Source: JBGPLH01 sp041486365 [NCBI: Thermodesulfobacteriota bacterium] (lineage in GTDB: Bacteria; JAUYMQ01). From it: DNA of 7,420 bases. Location of the stretch: positions 1 to 7,420 of the forward strand of contig JBGPLH010000160.1 of NCBI GenBank assembly GCA_041486365.1, read 5' to 3'. The notes beneath the pieces are model-generated. The model was given only the letters and a program-made list of their open reading frames with translations. It searched no databases and was not told the origin of the DNA. Each line of letters opens with the position of its first letter. Position 1 is the stretch's first letter. Shown piece after piece: positions 1-6,364 of this stretch. The position numbers were made by a program, and so were the translations under genes.

Positions 1-249
1 AACTGGGTGCGCACGGTCTTCACCTACTTCACCGGAGCCGCCCAGGCGTTTCCGACGGGCGGCGACGTCGTTCCCGTGAGCGCCTCCGGCACCATCGCCC
101 CCGACGGAACCGGCCCGCCTCCGGTCGGCCTGGGCCTGAGCGCGGTGTACTTCGGCTCGCAGTTCTACCAGATCACGTCCACCGGCACGGCGCCCAACAA
201 TGCCCAGAGCCGCGTGAGGGCCCGCGTATCGCAGATAACCCCGAAGTGA
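1..249 (+). CDS. Probable PilX-like minor pilin, C-terminal fragment
   Basis: Frame 1 is open from the left edge to the TGA at 247-249, giving 82 visible residues; the start lies outside the window. The tail ends with FYQITSTGTAPNNAQSRVRA and then a short polar end. This resembles the last beta-strands of PilX-type minor pilins, where a 'YRITA-G-G--ARA' pattern is common. It sits 30 bp upstream of pilY1, the place of pilX in the minor pilin cluster fimT/pilV/pilW/pilX/pilY1. Minor pilins prime pilus assembly and, with PilY1, form the pilus tip. The diagnostic N-terminal prepilin peptidase site and hydrophobic helix are not visible, so the PilX call rests on position and the short C-terminal pattern. 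It could be another minor pilin or an unrelated exported protein. Confidence 0.55.
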   Translation, partial: NWVRTVFTYFTGAAQAFPTGGDVVPVSASGTIAPDGTGPPPVGLGLSAVYFGSQFYQITSTGTAPNNAQSRVRARVSQITPK

Positions 250-262
250 CCCCCTTCGGCGC

Positions 263-273
263 AGAAAGAGGTG
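263..273 (+). promoter_or_regulatory. Ribosome binding site for pilY1
   Basis: The run AGAAAGAGGTG contains a good Shine-Dalgarno match, AGAGGTG at 267-273, six bases before the ATG at 280. The in-frame GTG at 271 lies inside this match. That argues that GTG 271 is part of the ribosome binding site and that translation starts at ATG 280 (or ATG 283). Confidence 0.6.
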
Positions 274-279
274 CATGAC

Positions 280-3200
280 ATGATGTCGCCCCTGAATTTC
301 TCGAAGACGTGGACGCTGTTCCTGGCGGGCCTCCTCCTGGCCTTCTGCGCGGTGGCGGGACTCCCCGTCCGCGCCGGAGCGTCCGACCTGGACATCTTCA
401 ACCCGGGCGTCAACGTCGAGCCGAACGTGCTGTTCATCTTCGACACCTCCGGCTCCATGGGCGACGACATCGTGTCCTCTCCCTATGACCCGAACACGAC
501 CTACACCTGCGCCTCCTGCACCTACACGGCCAACTCGGTATACAAGCAGGACAGGTTCTTCATTTTCTGGCTCAACTCCTACACGAAGATCTGCAACGAC
601 GTGAACTCGAATCCGCTGTCCTGCACCTCCAGCACGCCGACGGCGGCCGGCCAGGCGCTCCTGCAGAGCCAGGGCTTCTGGTTCCCCAACAGCACGACGC
701 GGGATTACACGGGGAACTACCTGAACTACAAGCTGTCCCCCTCGAGCGCGATGCAGCAGAAGATCGTCATCGCCAAGCAGGTCCTGACGGATCTCATCGA
801 CGCCATCACCGGCGTCCGGATGGGGCTCATGGTGTTCAACAACAGCGAGGGCGGCCACATCGTCAGCGCCGTGGCCGACATGACCGCGGCCGGGAAGACC
901 AGCCTCAAGTCGTCGGTCAACTCCGCCTCCGCGGGCGGGTGGACGCCCCTGGGCGAGACCCTCTACGAGGCCGGGCTCTACTTCTCGGGCGCGGCCAGCT
1001 ACTACAACTCCGGGACCTACACGTCCCCGATCCAGGCGGCGTGCCAGAAGAACTACGTCATTTTCATGACGGACGGCTCGCCGACCCAGGATCTGAACGT
1101 GCCGAACCCGCCCATCGGCGATCAGGACGGTGACGGCCGCGAACCCGGTGGAGCCAACGTGCCCGCCTATTCCAACAGTGGCAGCGACTACATGGACGAC
1201 GTGGCCATGTACTGGCGGAACCACGACATGGTGAGCGACGCGTCCATGCCGGGCGTTCAGTTCATGAAGACCTACACGGTCGGCTTCACCACGAGCTCGG
1301 ATCCGCTGGCCAACCCGCTGCTCCAGCGCACCGCGGCGCACGGCGACGGCCAGTTCTTCGGGGCGGACAACACGGCCCAGCTCAAGGAAGCGCTCACGGC
1401 CACCCTGGTGGCCATCTCCGAGGACACCAACTCCTTCATCGCGCCGGTGGTTCCCATCGACGAGGCCAACCGCACCACCAGCGGCGACTTCGTCTACTTG
1501 TCCCTCTTCGCCCCCTCCGGGAATGCCCTCTGGCAGGGGAACCTCAAGAAGTTCGGCCTCGCCGACGACGGCCACCTGATCGACCGGAACGGCAATGCCG
1601 CCCTCGACAGCAGCGGTCAGCTCCTCGACACGGCCGACAGCTACTGGAACCCCTCCGGGACTCCGGACGGCGGAAACGTCCGGAACGGCGGCGTGGAGGC
1701 GGTGCTGGATGCACGCTCGACGGCGCGTAACCTCTACACGAAGGTCGCCGTCTCGAACAACCTGACGGATTCGGGCAACGTGTTCGCCACCTCCAACGCC
1801 AGCATCACGCAGGCGATGCTCGGCGTTGGAAGCGCCGCGGCGCGGACGCAGCTCATCGACTTCGTCCGCGGCATCGACACCTACGACGACGACGGAAACA
1901 GCAACACCACGGAAAAGCGGGACACGCAGCTCGGCGATCTGCTGCACTCGCGGCCCGTGGTGATCCACTACGACGACAGCAACACAGTCATCTACCTGGG
2001 GAGCAACGACGGCATCCTCCATGCCTTCAACGACTCGGACGGATCGGAGCGATGGGGATTCGTTCCGGCGGACGTGCTGGGATCCCTCCAGTATCTTCGC
2101 GGGACCGTGCATACGCCCATGCTGGATGCGCCCGTCCAGTCCTACGTGCTCGATGCCAACGGGGACCACCAGATCAGGTCGGCGGACGGCGACAAGGCGA
2201 TCCTGATCTTCGGGCGGCGCCGGGGGGGACGGGTGTACACCGCCCTGGACGTTACGGACCCCGACGCGCCGGTCCTGCTCTACTCGATCAGTAACACCAC
2301 GAGCGGCTTCTCCGAGCTCGGGCAGACCTGGTCGAAGCCGGCCATCGGCAAGGTGAAGGTCAGCGGAACGGACACCGTCGTGGCCATCGTCAGCGCCGGG
2401 TACGATCTGAATGAGGACAACGCGCCCCTCTCCGTGGCCGACACCATGGGCCGCGGGGTGTTCGCCTTCAACGTCCTCACGGGCGCCAAGGTCTGGGACT
2501 TCACCTACAACGCCGCGGACACGACGAAGGTGCAGATGGTGAACGCCATCGCGAGCGACGTGTCGCCCATCGACGCGAACGCGGATGGGTTCCTGGACCG
2601 CATCTATGTCGGCGATCTCGGCGGTATCCTCTGGCGCTTCGGCGGCAGCAGCTATTCGTCGGAAATCACCACGTGGGCGGGATCGCTCGTCTTCAAGGCG
2701 AAGGCAACCGCCGGGGACACGGACAGGCGAAAGTTCTTCAATCCGCCCGACGTGGTCCAGGAGAGCACCTTCGACGTGGTCCTCACCGGAACCGGTGACC
2801 GCGAGCACCCGCTCGCTACTACGCCGATCGATCGGTTCTACTCCATCCGGGACGACAATCCGGGCTCGCCCTACATCGAGACCAACCTCGTGGACCTGAC
2901 GGACGATCTCCTGCAGACGGGAACGTCGGCGCAGAAGACATCGGTGATGAACGCGCTGGCGACTTCCAAGGGCTACTACATCCGTCTGGTGACGAACCCG
3001 TCGGACACGACCGGCCTCGGAGAGAAGATCCTGTCGGCGCCCATCACCTTCAGCAAGGTCGTGGCATTCACGAGCTTCATTCCGAACAACTCGCTCGTGG
3101 CCTGCTCGACGGGCGGTGTGGCCCGGCTCTACGCCCTCGACTTCCTGAACGGCATCTCCGTGATCAACTTCGATCAGAGCAACGACTCGGGCGGCACCAC

Positions 3201-3381
3201 GGTCATGGCGCGATCCGATCGCTTCCGGCAGGTGGGTGTCAGCATCGCGTCGTCGGCGGTGATCGCCCTCCGGAAGGGAAAGGCCGTGGCCTACGTAGGC
3301 ACCGGCGGCGGCGTCGCGATCCAGGACCTCTCCGCCCCTCCGTCGAACGTGATGCTCATCCAGTGGCAGCAGCTCCAGTAG
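280..3381 (+). CDS. pilY1: PilY1, type IV pilus tip adhesin/biogenesis factor
   Basis: PilY1 sits at the pilus tip with the minor pilins and acts in pilus extension, calcium-dependent adhesion and surface sensing. The protein is 1033 residues from ATG 280, typical for the family (about 1000-1200). Residues 1 to about 34 form a signal peptide with hydrophobic core FLAGLLLAFCAVAGL and a likely cut after RAGA. A von Willebrand A domain follows (about 45-390) with a complete MIDAS: DTSGS at 55-59, T222 in GGWTPLG and D265 in MTDGS. The C-terminal PilY1/PilC beta-propeller (about 540-1033) shows GDLLHSRP (552-559), GSNDGILHAF (574-583), GGRVYTALDVTDP, and the calcium loop DANADGFLD (765-773) followed by GDLGGILWRF. 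An EF-hand-like DQDGDGRE lies at 281-288. An in-frame GTG at 271 would add three residues. The gene is intact and GC-rich like its neighbours. The family call is secure; the function in this organism is inferred. Confidence 0.95.
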   Translation: MMSPLNFSKTWTLFLAGLLLAFCAVAGLPVRAGASDLDIFNPGVNVEPNVLFIFDTSGSMGDDIVSSPYDPNTTYTCASCTYTANSVYKQDRFFIFWLNSYTKICNDVNSNPLSCTSSTPTAAGQALLQSQGFWFPNSTTRDYTGNYLNYKLSPSSAMQQKIVIAKQVLTDLIDAITGVRMGLMVFNNSEGGHIVSAVADMTAAGKTSLKSSVNSASAGGWTPLGETLYEAGLYFSGAASYYNSGTYTSPIQAACQKNYVIFMTDGSPTQDLNVPNPPIGDQDGDGREPGGANVPAYSNSGSDYMDDVAMYWRNHDMVSDASMPGVQFMKTYTVGFTTSSDPLANPLLQRTAAHGDGQFFGADNTAQLKEALTATLVAISEDTNSFIAPVVPIDEANRTTSGDFVYLSLFAPSGNALWQGNLKKFGLADDGHLIDRNGNAALDSSGQLLDTADSYWNPSGTPDGGNVRNGGVEAVLDARSTARNLYTKVAVSNNLTDSGNVFATSNASITQAMLGVGSAAARTQLIDFVRGIDTYDDDGNSNTTEKRDTQLGDLLHSRPVVIHYDDSNTVIYLGSNDGILHAFNDSDGSERWGFVPADVLGSLQYLRGTVHTPMLDAPVQSYVLDANGDHQIRSADGDKAILIFGRRRGGRVYTALDVTDPDAPVLLYSISNTTSGFSELGQTWSKPAIGKVKVSGTDTVVAIVSAGYDLNEDNAPLSVADTMGRGVFAFNVLTGAKVWDFTYNAADTTKVQMVNAIASDVSPIDANADGFLDRIYVGDLGGILWRFGGSSYSSEITTWAGSLVFKAKATAGDTDRRKFFNPPDVVQESTFDVVLTGTGDREHPLATTPIDRFYSIRDDNPGSPYIETNLVDLTDDLLQTGTSAQKTSVMNALATSKGYYIRLVTNPSDTTGLGEKILSAPITFSKVVAFTSFIPNNSLVACSTGGVARLYALDFLNGISVINFDQSNDSGGTTVMARSDRFRQVGVSIASSAVIALRKGKAVAYVGTGGGVAIQDLSAPPSNVMLIQWQQLQ

Positions 3382-3420
3382 GCGGGCGTGCGTTCAAGGG
3401 AGAGTTCAGAGCAACCGATG

Positions 3421-3427
3421 AAAGGAG
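3421..3427 (+). promoter_or_regulatory. Ribosome binding site for the small exported protein
   Basis: AAAGGAG ends seven bases before ATG 3435. It fixes this start rather than the upstream in-frame GTG at 3363, which lies inside pilY1 and would place extra polar residues ahead of the signal peptide. Confidence 0.7.
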
Positions 3428-3434
3428 CCAGATC

Positions 3435-3800
3435 ATGAAGCAGGCAGTCGTGGCATGGACCCTGGCGCTTGCCCTCGTCGCGGGCGCCGCGGCGCCCGGC
3501 CCCTCCGAGGCGGCGGGCGGGAATCGGGGGGCGGCCGGTGGTGCGTCCCAGAGCATCCTGCCCCCCGCCAACGTCGCGGTGACCGAGATGGAGGGCACCG
3601 TCATGGAGGTGGGGCCGAAGAGCCTCGTGCTCAACGAGAACACGATCCAGTGGGACGCGACCCTCACGCAGTTTCTCGACCAGAGGGGGTCGCCCCTGCG
3701 GGGATCCGGGCTGCAGACAGGCAGCGAAGTTCGGGTCCAGGCCGCCGAGACGACGAACGGCTATGTCGCACTGAGCGTCCGGGTAATGTCCTCGCGCTGA
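3435..3800 (+). CDS. Small exported beta-rich protein, PilY2-position (DUF5666-like)
   Basis: This encodes 121 residues from ATG 3435, with a strong AAAGGAG ribosome binding site. Residues 1 to about 20-27 are a signal peptide (MKQAVVAWTLALALVAGAAA). A Gly/Ala-rich linker runs to about 45. Residues 52-119 hold alternating short strands: EGTVMEVGPKSLVLN, then TIQWDATLTQFLD, then LQTGSEVRVQA, then GYVALSVRVM. This pattern (G-T-V near the start, a central 'T', then 'L-x-x-G-S-x-V-x-V' and 'G-x-V-A-x-x-V') resembles small OB-fold/DUF5666-type periplasmic barrels. The gene follows pilY1 by 53 bp, where pseudomonads carry pilY2, a small exported protein of similar size with a poorly defined role in pilus biogenesis. 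Orthology to PilY2 is inferred from position and size, not from a recognised signature. No cysteine, lipobox or catalytic motif is visible. Confidence 0.75.
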   Translation: MKQAVVAWTLALALVAGAAAPGPSEAAGGNRGAAGGASQSILPPANVAVTEMEGTVMEVGPKSLVLNENTIQWDATLTQFLDQRGSPLRGSGLQTGSEVRVQAAETTNGYVALSVRVMSSR

Positions 3801-3850
3801 AGTCCGAAGGCGGCTGTGCTGCTGCGGAGGAAGCCAGGCGAGGAGAGGGG

Positions 3851-3854
3851 GGAG
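3851..3854 (+). promoter_or_regulatory. Ribosome binding site for the Ig-domain membrane protein
   Basis: GGAG at 3851-3854, inside a purine-rich run from 3841 to 3860, lies six bases before ATG 3861. The AAGGAG that abuts the ATG directly is too close to act. The in-frame GTG at 3816 has no comparable purine tract upstream, which favours ATG 3861. Confidence 0.5.
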
Positions 3855-3860
3855 AAGGAG

Positions 3861-5027
3861 ATGGCATCGGACAACAGGGCCCGGCCGCCGCGCCGGGGCG
3901 AAACATCGAGCAGGACCCCGGACGTCGGCGCGAACGGCCATCCGGGCGTCTGGATAGCCGTGGGAGCGGTGATTCTGGGCCTGGCGGCCGTCGGGCTTCT
4001 CCGCACCCGATCCCAGACGCCGCCCGAGCGCTCGGCGGCTGAAACCCAGGCCGCGGGGGAGAACGTCCGGCCCGGGCTCGCCGAAAACCGTCCACCCGTC
4101 ATCGATTCCCTGCGGCTCGTCCCCGACAAGCCCGACGCCCGGAGCCGGATCGCGGTCGCGGCCGAGGCCCACGATCCCGACGGCGACGCCATCCGCTACG
4201 AGGTTGTCTGGATCCGCAACGGCGCCCGCGTGAAGGCGCTCTCGCGCCAGGTATTTCCCGAGGGTGAGGCGCGGCGCGGCGATCGCATCTGGGCGGAGGT
4301 GGTGGCCACCGACGGTGCTCACCAGACGTCCGCGCTCCGCACGCCTGCGGTGACCGTTCAGAACATCCCGCCGGCGGCCACCGAGATCAGGATCGCGCCC
4401 GCTCCCCTCGCCATGGGAGAACCCGCGACGGCCGCGGCCTCCGGCGCCGATCCGGACGGCGACGTGATTCGATGGAGATACAAGTGGGTTCTCAACGGGC
4501 AGCCCGCGGGCGACGCGGAGGGCTCCGTGTTTCCCGGCGAGCGCATCCATCCGAACGATCGGCTCCGCGTGATCGCCACGCCCTATGACTCGGCCGGGCC
4601 CGGCGCCCCGATGGAGAGCGCCGAGGCGACGGTAGGGAATCGTCCTCCCCGCATCGTCTCGAACCCTCCCACGGTGCCCGAGGATTCCAATCTGTCCTAT
4701 CCCGTGCTCGCGGAGGATCCCGACGGCGATCCCGTCGCGTTCAAGCTCGAGGGGAACGTCCCTGAGGGGATGACCATCTCCCCCGCGGGTCTCCTGACCG
4801 CAGACCTAAAGACCATGCACGCCGGACGCTACGAGATTCAGATCACCGCGACGGATTCCCACGGACAGAGCGACATCCAGATCCTCACGATGACGGTGCC
4901 CGAGCAGCAGGCAGCCGCCGTCCCGGAGGAAGCGCCCGTCACGACGAAATCCAAGCACAAGAAGACGAAGACCGGCGAGCAGCCGGCGGATGCATCGGCG
5001 AAGGAATCCACCTACTCGAGCCCGTAG
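3861..5027 (+). CDS. Membrane-anchored protein with three Ig/cadherin-like domains
   Basis: The protein has 388 residues from ATG 3861; an in-frame GTG at 3816 would add 15. A short Arg-rich N-terminus (1-29) precedes one hydrophobic segment (about 30-47, VWIAVGAVILGLAAVGLL) with no signal-peptidase site, so a type II topology with the bulk outside the cytoplasm is expected. Three domains of about 90 residues follow, each starting with a Pro-rich junction (NRPP at 76, NIPP, NRPP) and each carrying DPDGD (105-109, 197-201, 286-290). Domains 1 and 2 are clearly duplicated: both have 'W-x-x-N-G' after DPDGD and a 'VFP-E/G' segment. Domain 3, with LEGNVPEGMTISPAGLL, is closest to putative-Ig/dystroglycan-type cadherin-like domains. 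The tail (about 346-388) is low-complexity, rich in Lys, Ala and Thr. It lies 60 bp after the PilY2-position gene and is probably co-transcribed. A scaffold or adhesion role at the envelope is inferred; I recognise no named family for the whole protein. Confidence 0.85.
   Translation: MASDNRARPPRRGETSSRTPDVGANGHPGVWIAVGAVILGLAAVGLLRTRSQTPPERSAAETQAAGENVRPGLAENRPPVIDSLRLVPDKPDARSRIAVAAEAHDPDGDAIRYEVVWIRNGARVKALSRQVFPEGEARRGDRIWAEVVATDGAHQTSALRTPAVTVQNIPPAATEIRIAPAPLAMGEPATAAASGADPDGDVIRWRYKWVLNGQPAGDAEGSVFPGERIHPNDRLRVIATPYDSAGPGAPMESAEATVGNRPPRIVSNPPTVPEDSNLSYPVLAEDPDGDPVAFKLEGNVPEGMTISPAGLLTADLKTMHAGRYEIQITATDSHGQSDIQILTMTVPEQQAAAVPEEAPVTTKSKHKKTKTGEQPADASAKESTYSSP
5012..5027. other. Tail-to-tail overlap of convergent genes
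   Basis: The plus-strand Ig-domain gene ends with TAG at 5025-5027, and the minus-strand regulator ends with TAG read from 5014 to 5012. Each stop codon therefore lies inside the last codons of the other gene, and 16 bp are coding on both strands. No spacer or hairpin-plus-T-run terminator exists between the two transcription units. Confidence 0.85.
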
Positions 5028-6364
5028 CGCTTCATCTTGTAGAGCAGCGCGCGATGGCTGATCTCGAGGCTTCGGGCGGCGTGCGTCCTGTTGCCGCCCG
5101 TTCGCTCCAGGGCGCGGCGGATCAGATCCTCTTCGATCAGCCGGACGGCGCGCTTGATCGATAGCGAGTCCGCGCCCGTCGCCGCGGGCCCGACGGAAGG
5201 CAGTCCGCGAAACGCCCCCTCGTCCACGGTCCCGTCCTCCGAGAGCACGAGAGCGCGCTCGATGGCATTCTCCAGCTCCCGGACGTTGCCCGGCCAGGGC
5301 AGCCCCTCGAGGAAGCTCATGGTGCCGGGCGAGATGCGGGCCACGCGCCTCCCCAGCCGCGCGGCGTGCCGCGCGAAGAAGTGCTCGGCGAGGACCGGGA
5401 TGTCTTCCCGGCGCTCGCGCAGCGGCGGGATCGGGATCCGGATCACGTTCAGACGATAGAAGAGGTCCTCCCGGAAGCGCCCCTCCTCCACGTCCCGATC
5501 GAGATCGCGGGATGTCGCGCTGATCACGCGCACGTCCACCGAGACGGTCCGGACGTCCCCCACGCGGCGGATCTCCGAGTCCTGCAGCACGCGTAGAAGC
5601 TTCACCTGAAGCGCCACCGGCAGCTCCCCCACCTCGTCCAGGAAGAGCGTGCCGCCGTCGGCCTCCTCGAAGAGCCCCTTCTTGTTCCGGCCCGCGTCCG
5701 TGAAGGCCCCCTTCACGTGCCCGAACAGCTCGCTCTCGAGCAGGTTCTCCGGTATGGCTCCGCAGTTGATCGCGACGAAGGGCGCGTCGCGCCGCACGCT
5801 CGACTGGTGGATCCCGCGGGCCACGACCTCCTTGCCCGTCCCGCTCTCGCCCGTGATCAGGACCGTGGTCTTGAAGTCGGCCACCTTCTCCGCCGTGCTG
5901 AGCACTTCCGCCATGGCGGCGCTGCGGTGCACGACGCTCTCCAGCCCCCAGGCCCGCGCCACTTCCCGTCGCAGCCGCGCGTTCTCGCGGCGCAGCCGCT
6001 CGCGCTCCTGTGCCTTGCGCAGCGTCAGCACCAGCTCATCCGATCGGAAGGGCTTGCCGATGTAGTCGGCCGCGCCGCGCTTCACGGCTTCGATCGCGAG
6101 GTCCGTGGAGCCGTATGCGGACATCATGATGACGAGGGTGGCGGGGTGGACCCGTTTCACCTCCTCCAGCACCGCGAGCCCGTCGGGGCCCGGCATGCGC
6201 ACGTCCGTGATCACGATGTCGTAGATCGCATGGGAGAGACGCGCGATGGCATCGGTGCCGCTCGCGGCGGTCTCGATCTCGTAGCCCGCCTGGTGCAATC
6301 CGACCGAGAGCGTGCGCCGGAGGTTCTCCTCGTCGTCGACGACCAGCACGCGAGGGGCACTCAT
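5012..6364 (-). CDS. NtrC-family sigma-54-dependent response regulator
   Basis: The protein has 450 residues from an ATG read at 6364-6362, the usual length for NtrC-type regulators. The receiver domain (about 4-118) has acidic pocket D10/D11, phospho-acceptor D54 in ITDVRMPGPDG, S82 and K104 in GKPF. A charged, probably coiled-coil linker (about 117-137) leads to the AAA+ sigma-54 activation domain (about 143-370). This shows Walker A GESGTGK (172-178), loop 1 motif GAFTDA (219-224), Walker B FLDEV (D243, E244), candidate Arg fingers R298 and R304 in FREDLFYRLNV, and sensor II WPGNVRELENA. A Fis-type helix-turn-helix closes the protein (about 403-450, GGNRTHAARSLEISHRALLY). Once phosphorylated by its partner kinase it should hydrolyse ATP to open sigma-54 promoters. 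Position beside the pilus operon suggests a PilR-like role, but NtrC/ZraR/AtoC relatives share this architecture. The GAFTDA loop is a variant of GAFTGA. Confidence 0.95.
   Translation of the reverse strand: MSAPRVLVVDDEENLRRTLSVGLHQAGYEIETAASGTDAIARLSHAIYDIVITDVRMPGPDGLAVLEEVKRVHPATLVIMMSAYGSTDLAIEAVKRGAADYIGKPFRSDELVLTLRKAQERERLRRENARLRREVARAWGLESVVHRSAAMAEVLSTAEKVADFKTTVLITGESGTGKEVVARGIHQSSVRRDAPFVAINCGAIPENLLESELFGHVKGAFTDAGRNKKGLFEEADGGTLFLDEVGELPVALQVKLLRVLQDSEIRRVGDVRTVSVDVRVISATSRDLDRDVEEGRFREDLFYRLNVIRIPIPPLRERREDIPVLAEHFFARHAARLGRRVARISPGTMSFLEGLPWPGNVRELENAIERALVLSEDGTVDEGAFRGLPSVGPAATGADSLSIKRAVRLIEEDLIRRALERTGGNRTHAARSLEISHRALLYKMKRYGLE

Noticed and set aside
3382-3434. Gap after pilY1 considered as a promoter or terminator region
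   Set aside because: It is only 53 bases, with no clear -35/-10 pair and no stem-loop plus T-run. It holds the AAAGGAG ribosome binding site and fits an operon spacer.
3291-4550. Long minus-strand open frame of 419 codons opposite the end of pilY1 and the two downstream genes
   Set aside because: It has no recognisable domain, is Arg/Gly/Pro-rich as expected for the antisense of GC-rich codons, lacks a ribosome binding site, and lies opposite three genes with signal peptides or membrane segments and good starts.
5012-5080. Possible terminator at the convergent junction, including the palindrome CTCGAG at 5015-5020
   Set aside because: The palindrome is only six bases, with no extended stem and no run of T on either strand; the bases are explained by the coding ends of both genes.
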